DNA of 64,000 bases, from the NCBI RefSeq assembly GCF_928381405.1, contig NZ_CAKMSB010000004.1:206032-270031 (forward strand). Reading direction: 5' to 3'. The translations under genes were made by a program, and so were the position numbers. The notes beneath the pieces are model-generated. The model searched no databases and was not told where the DNA came from. It was given only the letters and a program-made list of their open reading frames with translations. Numbering within the stretch: position 1 is the stretch's first letter; each line of letters opens with the position of its first letter. Of the stretch, positions 51,824 through 58,683 are shown in pieces. Source of the DNA: Rothia nasisuis (GTDB lineage: Bacteria; Actinomycetota; Actinomycetes; Actinomycetales; Micrococcaceae).

Positions 51824-52219
51824 ATGAAGAGTTCGACCCCGAAAAAGAAGAGATTTCGCGGATCCGCCATTATTGCTAACTTTTTTGGAATTGTACTTAT
51901 CGGTGCAATTGTCTACTACGTTCTTGATATGAATTTTTATCGCACGGTTGACTGCACCGTTACCAGCGCAGAAGCCGTCAGCGGCGGCGGCGGAGTACGC
52001 ACCTCCAGCTCACGCCAAAGCATCAACACCGAAACCGAAGAATGCGGACTAATAGTCTTCACCAAGATACAAAACGAAGGGTTTGCTACCGCACAGGATT
52101 TAGCAGACGAACTCAATAGACATAAAGGCGAAACCCTAACCTTCCGAGTCAGCTACTTACACCTAGGTCATTACACTGCTCGTGCTGTGGAGCTTGAAGG
52201 GCACCCCATACGGGATTAG
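51824..52219 (+). CDS. Putative immunity protein 1, one-pass membrane protein
   Basis: 131 residues. A basic N-terminus (KKKRFRG) and one membrane segment (about 16-37) are followed by an outer domain of about 95 residues with two cysteines (DCTVTSAEA and EECG), ending ELEGHPIRD. It starts 63 nt after the Rhs stop behind GAAAGG in AT-rich DNA. Position, size and the two near copies downstream support an immunity role; this is inference. The outer domain resembles nothing I can name. Confidence 0.7.
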   Translation: MKSSTPKKKRFRGSAIIANFFGIVLIGAIVYYVLDMNFYRTVDCTVTSAEAVSGGGGVRTSSSRQSINTETEECGLIVFTKIQNEGFATAQDLADELNRHKGETLTFRVSYLHLGHYTARAVELEGHPIRD

Positions 52220-52261
52220 GATGCATCCTCTATTTGTCTTTGAGGGGCCTTAGCGCCGGGA

Positions 52262-52615
52262 GTGAGCGGTGCCATTAGTAACACCCCTGGTTTATCACCT
52301 GCGCGTCAGGTAGTTTTGAATCGGAGCAGTGATTTTGGTTTAGGTGGCACGAACTACTTACTGTCTCCAAGCAATGATAATGAGGAAAAGACACCTCGTA
52401 AATTTGTAGAGGAAGGTTTTAAGAACTCCCTTGCTGGTGCCGCCTCCTCGTCGGGCAAGTGGGCAGCCGATACATCAGATGCAGCCATTAATCAGGCGAT
52501 ACCAAATCACATGCAAGGTGTAGACGTTTCCCGCCGCGATGTTCTTTCTGGCAATACACCGGCCGCTCCTGCCTCTGATGGGGATGCTCAGGGGTATGAT
52601 CAAAGACGTTACTAG
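52262..52615 (+). CDS. Displaced toxin tail, copy 2
   Basis: 117 residues from GTG 52262. It matches the Rhs C-terminus from about residue 1853 onward (GGTNYLLSPSNDNE, FKNSLAGAASSSGKWAADT, INQAIPNHMQGVDVSRR), but with a different last ~25 residues (VLSGNTPAAPASDGD...DQRRY). It lacks any delivery domain and may be silent, serving as a donor for recombination into the main gene, as orphan toxin ends do in other Rhs loci. A GGGA before the GTG leaves expression possible. Confidence 0.6.
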   Translation: MSGAISNTPGLSPARQVVLNRSSDFGLGGTNYLLSPSNDNEEKTPRKFVEEGFKNSLAGAASSSGKWAADTSDAAINQAIPNHMQGVDVSRRDVLSGNTPAAPASDGDAQGYDQRRY

Positions 52616-52633
52616 GTTGTCAGGAGGGTAGTT

Positions 52634-53083
52634 GTGATGGGTGGTAGAGAGTTTGACCAGGATCGAGCTGGTGCTGACCAGGGGGCAGCTCATAAAGCCA
52701 AGTCAAATGCCTTGAGTCCACGTGGACAAAAAATCGGGAAAATATCCCTTGTGGCTATCGCGGTTTTGGTAATTGGTTATTATATTTTCGATTTAAACTT
52801 CTATCGCACAATCGACTGCACCGTCACCAGCGCAGAAGCTTCGGGAGGGGGCGGTGGTTTGCGCTCCGCTGGATCCTATCAAAGAGCATATATTCAAACC
52901 GAAGAGTGCGGTGAAATTATATTCGTAGAAATGCAGAATGAAGGGTTTACTACCACACAAGATTTAGCAGACGAACTCAATAGGCATAAGGGTGAAACAT
53001 TAACATTTCGAGTGAGTTACCTCGATTTTGGCAACTATGAGGCTCGTGCTGTGGAGCTTGAAGGGCACCCCATACGGGATTAG
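52634..53083 (+). CDS. Putative immunity protein 2, one-pass membrane protein
   Basis: 149 residues from GTG 52634 (ATG 52637 also possible) behind AGGAGG. A polar N-terminus (MMGGREFDQDRAGADQGAA) precedes a membrane segment (about 37-53) and the shared outer domain (DLNFYRTIDCTVTSAEA...EECGEIIF...ELNRHKGETLTFRVSY...EGHPIRD). Compared with copy 1 the N-terminus is unrelated and the middle (ASGGGGGLRSAGSYQRAY) has diverged, while the C-terminal third is nearly the same. This pattern fits a specificity region under change. Confidence 0.68.
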   Translation: MMGGREFDQDRAGADQGAAHKAKSNALSPRGQKIGKISLVAIAVLVIGYYIFDLNFYRTIDCTVTSAEASGGGGGLRSAGSYQRAYIQTEECGEIIFVEMQNEGFTTTQDLADELNRHKGETLTFRVSYLDFGNYEARAVELEGHPIRD

Positions 53084-53124
53084 GGTGCACCCTCTTTTGT
53101 CTTTGAGGGGCCTTAGCGCCGGGA

Positions 53125-53478
53125 GTGAGCGGTGGAACCACTCAGCATTTAGGAGTTACAGGACTTCCAAAGATTGGTGTTGATAGAGGACTTGATTTTG
53201 TTGCTGGTGGCACGAACTATTTACTGTCTCCAAGCAATGATAATGAGGAAAAGACACCTCGTAAATTTGTAGAGGAGGGTTTTAAGAACTCCCTTGCTGG
53301 TGCCGCCTCCTCGTCGGGCAAGTGGGCAGCCGATACATCAGATGCGGCCATTAATCAGGCGATACCAAATCACATGCAAGGTGTAGACGTTTCCCGCCGT
53401 GATGTTCTTTCTGGTCATGTGCCTGCTGCTCCTGTCTCTGGTGGGGATGCTCAGGGGTATGATCAAAGACGTTACTAG
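53125..53478 (+). CDS. Displaced toxin tail, copy 3
   Basis: 117 residues from GTG 53125. The first ~25 residues differ from copy 2 (SGGTTQHLGVTGLPKIGVDR) and are closer in part to the Rhs protein itself (DFVAGGTNYLLSPS). The central block is almost identical to copy 2, and the end reads VLSGHVPAAPVSGGD...DQRRY. Same caveats on expression. The mosaic of shared and private blocks suggests repeated recombination between copies. Confidence 0.6.
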   Translation: MSGGTTQHLGVTGLPKIGVDRGLDFVAGGTNYLLSPSNDNEEKTPRKFVEEGFKNSLAGAASSSGKWAADTSDAAINQAIPNHMQGVDVSRRDVLSGHVPAAPVSGGDAQGYDQRRY

Positions 53479-53496
53479 GTTGTCAGGAGGGTAGTT

Positions 53497-53994
53497 GTGA
53501 TGGGTGGTAGAGAGTTTGACCAGGATCGAGCTGGTGCTGACCAGGGGGCAGCTCAGGAAACTAGTGGAGGGTCTGATGTGGACAAATTATCCCACGGAAA
53601 AAAGAATAAATATAACCAAAAAGAAATAGCAAAGTTTAACAGAAGAGCGAGTAATGTTGTTATTTTTGTTTTCTTCTTAATAATTGGTTATTATATTTTT
53701 GATTTAAACTTCTATCGCACAATTGACTGCACCGTTACCAGCGCTGAAGCCGTCAGCGGCGGTGGCGGAGTACGCACCTCCAGCTCACGCCAAAGCATCA
53801 ACACCGAAACCGAAGAATGCGGATTACTGGTCTTTGTAGAAATACAGAATGAAGGGTTTGCTACCGCACAGGATTTAGCAGACGAACTCAACCGCCACCA
53901 GGGCGAGAAGTTAAGATTTCGTGTGGGTTATCTACGGCTTGGCCATTACGAGGCTCGTGCTGTGGAGCTTGAAGGGCACCCCATACGGGATTAG
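53497..53994 (+). CDS. Putative immunity protein 3, one-pass membrane protein
   Basis: 165 residues from GTG 53497 behind AGGAGG. The first 20 residues equal those of copy 2, then a longer Lys/Asn-rich linker leads to a membrane segment (about 52-70) and an outer domain that returns to the copy 1 version (EAVSGGGGVRTSSSRQSINT). It is thus a chimera of copies 1 and 2. The C-terminal ELEGHPIRD is unchanged in all three. Confidence 0.68.
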   Translation: MMGGREFDQDRAGADQGAAQETSGGSDVDKLSHGKKNKYNQKEIAKFNRRASNVVIFVFFLIIGYYIFDLNFYRTIDCTVTSAEAVSGGGGVRTSSSRQSINTETEECGLLVFVEIQNEGFATAQDLADELNRHQGEKLRFRVGYLRLGHYEARAVELEGHPIRD

Positions 53995-54035
53995 GGTGCA
54001 CCCTCTTTTGTCTTTGAGGGGCCTTAGCGCCGGGA

Positions 54036-54284
54036 GTGAGCGGTGCCATTAGTAACACCCCTGGTTTATCACCTGCGCGTCAGGTAGTTTTGAATCGGAG
54101 CAGTGATTTTGGTTTGGGTGGCACGAACTACTTACTGTCTCCAAGCAATGATAATGAGGAAAAGAACCCTGAAGGTTTTATGGAAGAGGGTTTTAAGAAC
54201 TCCCTTGCTGGTGCCGCCTCCTCGTCGGGCAAGTGGGCAGCAGATACATCAGACACCCTCCTGAACCCAGTACATATCAGGTGA
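54036..54284 (+). pseudogene. Truncated toxin tail, copy 4
   Basis: Follows copy 2 closely (SGAISNTPGLSPARQVVLNR...) up to KWAADTSD at about 54254, then leaves the homology and stops after TLLNPVHIR. No immunity gene follows. The break marks the right edge of the array. The next 294 nt hold no gene that I can support. Confidence 0.7.
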
Positions 54285-54578
54285 AACCAGAGCAATCGAT
54301 AGCTCAGCCACACACATTTTGTCGATTATTGCTAACGGATAGCCCAACGCTACCCGAACAACCTCACTCTTCTAGCCAAGCGTGGGTAAGGTAGCCACCT
54401 GCCAAAGCACGATGGGAAACAGTTCACCCAAGACAGTAGGTATCGAAGCGGGTTGCGTGCATTTGTTGCCGGAAAATTGCCTTTTCCTCTGCTTCTTGAG
54501 TACCGACTTCCGCTGTCCACGGAGGGCAGCCCGGCGCCGTGGCAATCATGAGGAGACCACTAGGCTGTTCAAATTTTG

Positions 54579-55538
54579 TCATAGACCACTCGGGTCTATT
54601 CCAGCTGCCAGGCAACAGGTTGTCCACACATCGCTACCGATACCCGGAGTATAGCTCTCCCTCGAACTCTTATGAGGGAATCGGTTACTGACATACCTAC
54701 CAAATAAATCGTTCTCCTGGGCGTGATGGACCAGCCATGCCAAATTCGACCCTGATCTACTAACGCTGTTTGCTCCAGGAAAACGCGTCAGAAGTGGAAC
54801 CAGCCCAGCGTAAATACGTTTGATAAAGGCGGGGTAGTCACGGGCCAGGCCTGTCGCAGGCATCAGACCTGGATCAAACGCCACCGCATGTATTCCTCTG
54901 GGACTAAATAATCGGTTGAGTTCGTATGCAAGGACAATGCAAGCTAGTTTCGAGGTTGAATATCGAACCCTGCCGCCTCTAGAGGAGCTATCAGTGGCAC
55001 TCCCTGGATTCAGATGATTTGCCATTCCATTCCAGTCCGCCGCTGGGAAACCGAATGCATATAGACCACCTCTGTGGGTCTCACTGCCGATAGTAATGAT
55101 GCTCGTACTAGGTCTTAGATGAGGAAGTAGATGAGCAATGAGAGAGACATGCCCCAGGACGTTCGTCGCCATCGTCAGCTCGAACCCGTCTTCCGATACC
55201 TGAACTCCATTCACAATTTGGATGCCTGCATTGCAGATTATTGTGGCCGGGATATTGCCGCTCTCACAGAGACGGCCAACAAGTCTAGACACGCTCGACA
55301 GGCTTGCTATGTTGACTTTCTCGACGATGACGCTCACACGAGGGTACTTTTCGCATATCTCGTTCGCGATTTGTTGCCCGCGTTCAAGGTCTCGTACGCA
55401 AAAAATAAGACTGTCGCCATGGGAGGCAAGGCTAAGCGCCGTCTCGTATCCCAGTCCACCGGTTGCTCCTGTGATAAGAATCGGTCCCCTGGCCTTGGGC
55501 GATGCCTCAGTTCTTCGATGGTTTTGATGAGTGTTCAT
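54579..55538 (-). CDS. Short-chain dehydrogenase/reductase
   Basis: 319 residues from ATG 55538, which has AAGGAG ten nt upstream and overlaps the stop of the GMC remnant (GCATGA); an earlier in-frame ATG at 55577 is less likely. The cofactor motif is ITGATGGLGYETA and the active-site region is TIGSETHRG...RVRYSTSKLACIVLAYEL (Tyr-x3-Lys). Length and NAGIQ/VNHLGH-like stretch (TNVLGHVSL) resemble retinol dehydrogenase/protochlorophyllide reductase-like SDRs. It is part of a small, probably acquired oxidoreductase island. Substrate unknown. Confidence 0.85.
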   Translation of the reverse strand: MNTHQNHRRTEASPKARGPILITGATGGLGYETALSLASHGDSLIFCVRDLERGQQIANEICEKYPRVSVIVEKVNIASLSSVSRLVGRLCESGNIPATIICNAGIQIVNGVQVSEDGFELTMATNVLGHVSLIAHLLPHLRPSTSIITIGSETHRGGLYAFGFPAADWNGMANHLNPGSATDSSSRGGRVRYSTSKLACIVLAYELNRLFSPRGIHAVAFDPGLMPATGLARDYPAFIKRIYAGLVPLLTRFPGANSVSRSGSNLAWLVHHAQENDLFGRYVSNRFPHKSSRESYTPGIGSDVWTTCCLAAGIDPSGL

Positions 55539-55708
55539 GCGTCGAATGCTCCTTCGTCTAATGCGCTGGTGATACAACGGTCTGCTAAGGCAGTAACGGT
55601 CAATGCTGGTGGCACTCCGCCGGTTGACCCAGGAATTAGGCTTGAGTCCATTATAAAGAGGTCCTCAACACCATTGATGCGGCTAATTTCGTCGGTCCTC
55701 GGATGGCT
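55535..55708 (-). pseudogene. C-terminal remnant of a GMC oxidoreductase
   Basis: The frame ending with TGA at 55535 reads SRINGVEDLFIMDSSLIPG, then a STGGVPPALTVTALADR block, the typical FAD-binding C-terminal end of glucose-methanol-choline oxidoreductases. Everything upstream is missing; the frame closes at a TAG at 55709 within the HxlR gene. It was probably the gene before the SDR in an operon, removed by a deletion that brought HxlR next to it. Confidence 0.65.
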
Positions 55709-56078
55709 CTAATGCCCGGTCATATGCGTCGCGTGCATCTTGGACGGCATCAAAGTATGTCTCCGACCATACTCGCAACGCGTTGAGAGGTTCGGATAGG
55801 GTTTGACCTAGTTCAGTGAGGTGGTACTCCACTCTCGGCGGCATTTCAGGGTAAAACGTCCTAGAAACCGCTCCGTCACGTTCCAGAGCTCGGAGTGTGT
55901 CTGTCAGTACTTTGCCGCTGATCCCCTCCACCGTTGCTTTGATCTCTTTGAATCGCAAGGGCCCATCCGACAACGCGATGACAATCATGGCCGTCCATTT
56001 ATTCGCGATTCTCGCGAGTGAGGTACGCGAAGGACATTTCGCCATCATCACGTTCCAGTTCGTCGCAGTCATCAACAT
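55683..56078 (-). CDS. HxlR-family transcriptional regulator
   Basis: 131 residues. The HxlR winged helix is clear: CPSRTSLARIANKWTAMIVIALSDGPLRFKEIK, GISGKVLTDTLRALERDGAVSRTFYPEMPPRVEYHLTELG. It is divergent from the SnoaL-like and monooxygenase genes, the usual placing for HxlR proteins that sense electrophiles or aromatic compounds and control a linked redox enzyme. ATG 56072 is an equally good start. The last residues (after ALEP) lie at the deletion junction and may not be original. Confidence 0.85.
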   Translation of the reverse strand: MLMTATNWNVMMAKCPSRTSLARIANKWTAMIVIALSDGPLRFKEIKATVEGISGKVLTDTLRALERDGAVSRTFYPEMPPRVEYHLTELGQTLSEPLNALRVWSETYFDAVQDARDAYDRALEPSEDRRN

Positions 56079-56179
56079 CCTTTCAACAATTCTCCTGATA
56101 GTTACGTTGAGGTAACAGGTAACTAATTGTTACCATAGGAAGGTCAGCAAAACAAATTTATTTCTTGGAGGAAAGATCC

Positions 56180-56605
56180 ATGACTACGTCGACGACACCC
56201 CCTATTGAGGTTGTTTCCAAGTACTTTGGTGCATTGGCCGAGGGCCGTGTACAAGATGCCCTCAGCTACCTTGACCCTGATGTTAAGTGGTTCCAGCCGG
56301 GGGAAAACCGTTTCTCGGGTACCCACGTTGGTCCGGATGCTGTGTACGCCTTGATTGGCGAAATGATGGCTGTCAGCCAGGGCACCTTTGCCATTGCTCT
56401 GACCGGCCCGCTGATGGTCAATGGCGATCTTGTGGTTGCCCCAGTTCAATTCACCGGTGACCGCGGCGATGTCAAGCTTGACCAAGCGGGAACTGACCTC
56501 ATTACCGTGCAGCAAGGCAAGATCGTAGCTGTGCATCTGTTCTCGTCCGATGGTCCAGCAGAAGACGACTTCTGGGGCCCTTCCGAATCCGTGAATAACG
56601 GATAA
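56180..56605 (+). CDS. SnoaL-like / NTF2-fold protein
   Basis: 141 residues. VVSKYFGALAEGRVQDALSYLDPDVKWFQPGENRFSG and the closing GTDLITVQQGKIVAVHLFSSD are typical of the SnoaL/ketosteroid-isomerase-like NTF2 fold. Such proteins are small isomerases, hydrolases or binding proteins; function here is unknown. A strong GGAGG lies before ATG 56180. It is first in a plus-strand unit with the broken monooxygenase gene, opposite HxlR. Confidence 0.8.
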   Translation: MTTSTTPPIEVVSKYFGALAEGRVQDALSYLDPDVKWFQPGENRFSGTHVGPDAVYALIGEMMAVSQGTFAIALTGPLMVNGDLVVAPVQFTGDRGDVKLDQAGTDLITVQQGKIVAVHLFSSDGPAEDDFWGPSESVNNG

Positions 56606-56636
56606 ATCGGGTTGATTTCCTGAGAGAGGACACAAG

Positions 56637-57078
56637 ATGACCACGACGCAAACTACAGAAGCTTCCGCAGGCGTACCGCGTGAAGTTGTCATCATTGGGG
56701 CCGGCTTTAGCGGTCTTGCAATGCTCCAATCACTTCTAACGAAGAACATTGATGCGCTGCTACTAGAGGCCGGCACTGCGCTCGGCGGTACCTGGAGTAG
56801 CAATCGGTATCCCGGAGTCCGAACGGACTGCGAGTCACGGTATTACTGCCTAACTCTCTCAGGATGTCATTGATACCTGGAACTGGAAGGAACGCTTCCC
56901 GACGGGTGGTGAGGTGCGCGAGTATGTGGAGCACTTCGCCACCCGTCTCGGGTTGCACTCAGATATTCAATTCAATTCTCGTGTTAGTGCTTTGCAGTGG
57001 GACGAGGAAGGGCAGTTCTGGGATGTAACGGTCGACTCATTGAGCGCGACGCGTTCAACCGCTGAACTTCGACCCTGA
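56637..57078 (+). pseudogene. Frameshifted, truncated flavin monooxygenase (Baeyer-Villiger type)
   Basis: The N-terminus reads EVVIIGAGFSGLAMLQSLL (FAD-binding GxGxxG) and LLEAGTALGGTWSSNRYPGVRTDCES, the usual start of Baeyer-Villiger monooxygenases. The first frame stops at 56873. After a one-base shift near 56855 homology continues: SQDVIDTWNWKERFP, REYVEHFATRLGL, FNSRVSALQWDEEGQFW. It ends at TGA 57076 after about 147 codons, whereas the family is about 500-600 residues, so most of the gene is lost. Not functional. Confidence 0.85.
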
Positions 57079-57121
57079 ACCCATTGTTGACTTTGATTAT
57101 CCCTGTGATCAGAGCGCGTGA
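57044..57121 (+). pseudogene. Short C-terminal remnant of an unknown gene
   Basis: Overlapping the end of the monooxygenase fragment in another frame, PLNFDPEPIVDFDYPCDQSA precedes TGA at 57119. It reads like the acidic C-terminal end of a protein, but no start is present. It marks the left border of the region rich in DnaA-box-like sequences. Could be chance. Confidence 0.25.
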
Positions 57122-57128
57122 ACGCCGG

Positions 57129-57458
57129 TTTTCCACTTAAGGGCAAAAAAGTTATCCACAGGTGGGGATAAATCTGGGGATATTCGAATTACACGGGTGG
57201 TGAGTTTCGAGGGTATTCGAGACCCGGGGCGAGTTAGCGCTCTTCACCCTTCATTTTGTTCGAAAAAACACGGCTGTTGTTCGAAAATCACACGCGTGTG
57301 ACTTTTCCACCGGTGTGGATAAGGTCTGTGGAAAAACCTCTGCCAGGCCACTCCATGCCTCGATTTTAAGGGTCATTTCGGCACTTTTTCAACGGAGCAG
57401 GGGTTTCCACCGCACTTAAGTGGATATTGTTCACAGACTTATCCACAGGTGGGGATAA
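57129..57458. other. Cluster of DnaA-box-like 9-mers (origin-like region)
   Basis: TTATCCACA occurs at 57152 and 57439, each followed after 2 nt by TGGGGATAA (one mismatch to an inverted box), so the 20-nt dyad occurs twice. TGTGGATAA (exact, inverted) is at 57314, TGTGGAAAA at 57327, TTGTTCACA at 57427, and weaker TTTTCCAC forms are at 57130 and 57303. Neither dnaA nor dnaN is near. It may be an origin of an integrated plasmid, or a DnaA-titrating site. The stretch 57122-57535 holds no gene. Confidence 0.6.
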
Positions 57459-57535
57459 AACTGTTAAAAATTTGCACCACCGCCCTCCCCGAAGGTCTCA
57501 CCTCCTCCCGGAACCTGCACCCAAAACAGATATGA

Positions 57536-57658
57536 CATGGGAGGAAGCACCTCTACAAACAGTTCCGTGAGTCATGGAACGAAGTTGCGAGGTACCCTAC
57601 TTTCTATCCACAGCGCCCCCCTCAAGAACCTGCAGCGCTGTGGAAAAGCTGGGGTTAG
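57536..57658 (+). pseudogene. Possible gene-end remnant
   Basis: An open stretch without a start codon reads KHLYKQFRESWNEVARYPTF, then YPQRPP... and KSWG before TAG at 57656. The composition is protein-like, but I recognise no family. It lies on the right of the DnaA-box cluster. It may be a fragment left by deletion; chance is possible. 57659-57771 shows nothing further. Confidence 0.25.
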
Positions 57659-57771
57659 TGCGTCACTTTGTCCTAGCCCCCTGCGCACCGGGGCAGGCAA
57701 CTTAAGGCTTAGCAGCTCTATATGGTGACCTCGGTTAGCGAAGCCTCAGGGAAAACTGGTCGGTTTTCTTG

Positions 57772-58293
57772 TTACTTCAAAGAAGCCACATTCGATACGT
57801 TGATGACAGCGCTGGGCTTATCGCCTAGCACGGATTCACCGATTTTAGCCAGAGACCTCACCTGGCGGGTATTGAGCTTATCGAAAATAATCTGACGCAC
57901 GGCCTCAACGTGACCGGGGGCAGCAGACTGAACCTTAGCCAGGCCCTCCGGCAGTAGGTGGCAGATAGAGACACGGCGATCCTTAGCCCAGATGGTGCGC
58001 TCCACATAGCTATTTTTCTCCAAGCGGGTCACTACCCGGGAGAGGCGAGGCAACAGGGTGTTGGTCTGACGGGCCAGCTCTGTCATAGTCAGCATGTGCT
58101 CGGGTGACTCAGAGAGCATGGCCAGCACCATGTACTCCACAAAGCTGAGGCCAGAATCTTTGTTGAGCTGGTTCTCGAGTTGGCCGGGCAGGTTGAACAT
58201 CATGGACGAGATAAAAAGCCAGGCTTCGCGTTCTTCTTCGTTGAGCCAGCGCGCGTCGGTGTGAGCGGGCGGGGTGGAGGTTGTGTCGCTCAT
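57772..58293 (-). CDS. MarR-family transcriptional regulator
   Basis: 173 residues. Winged helix: LTMTELARQTNTLLPRLSRVVTRLEKNSYVERTIWAKDRRVSICHLLPEGLAKV, with DRR in the wing as in MarR proteins that sense drugs, phenols or oxidants. AGAGGAACC precedes ATG 58293. It is divergent from the first nhaA, with about 390 nt between the start codons; whether it controls nhaA or the island genes is not evident. Confidence 0.9.
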   Translation of the reverse strand: MSDTTSTPPAHTDARWLNEEEREAWLFISSMMFNLPGQLENQLNKDSGLSFVEYMVLAMLSESPEHMLTMTELARQTNTLLPRLSRVVTRLEKNSYVERTIWAKDRRVSICHLLPEGLAKVQSAAPGHVEAVRQIIFDKLNTRQVRSLAKIGESVLGDKPSAVINVSNVASLK

Positions 58294-58544
58294 GGTTCCT
58301 CTAAAGTTTACGGGTTTGGGTCACCTACACCCAATTCTAAGTTTCTTTTGAAACCGTTTCTTGTTCTACTGCACCCTAGCACCGGCGTGTTGCGTCATAT
58401 GCTGTCTCTGAGCGCTGTCTATGCAAGGGTAGGTGCTCAGCGCCCTCTCCCAACATAAGGAAAACAGGGCACTCAGAGGCAAGCGCCCCGCTACTGTATG
58501 CAACCGGCTCCCCCCTCCCTCTTTGGTAAGCTAGATTACTAAGG

Positions 58545-58655
58545 TGTGCCGGGAAGACTGGTCGGCCCGCCAACCCACCTACCTGCTGTGCTAGTAGCGC
58601 TGAGGGCGCCAACGTCCCCGCAACAGGCTCACCAGGTGGCGGGTGGGCGGTTATT
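58545..58655 (+). promoter_or_regulatory. Structured 5' leader of the first nhaA
   Basis: CCCGCCAACCCACCT (about 58566) can pair with AGGTGGCGGGTGGGCGG (about 58632) in a long-range stem, with further GC-rich hairpins between them, ending about 30 nt before the nhaA start codon. Cation-sensing riboswitches before nhaA genes are known (the lithium-responsive nhaA-I and nhaA-II motifs). I cannot match their conserved cores here, so this is only a candidate. The rest of 58294-58683 holds the two divergent promoters. Confidence 0.3.
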
Positions 58656-58683
58656 CGTTACTCAATCAACCCAAGAGAGCACC

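Larger units (their letters stand above)
52241..54254 (+). repeat. Tandem toxin-tail plus immunity cassettes
   Basis: Units begin with TGAGGGGCCTTAGCGCCGGG at 52241, 53104 and 54015 (spacings 863 and 911 nt). The same junction occurs inside the Rhs gene near 51415 as a slightly diverged copy, so each unit reproduces the end of the toxin gene and the following immunity gene. The third unit breaks off near 54254. Confidence 0.85.

Noticed and set aside
51509..54255. CRISPR-like or satellite repeat in the toxin region
   Set aside because: The repeats are about 0.9 kb and coding, with protein-level conservation; there are no short direct repeats with unique spacers anywhere in the window.
54285..54578. 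Insertion sequence remnant between the fourth toxin tail and the SDR
   Set aside because: No transposase motif, terminal inverted repeats or target duplication could be found by eye; only the break in homology is visible.
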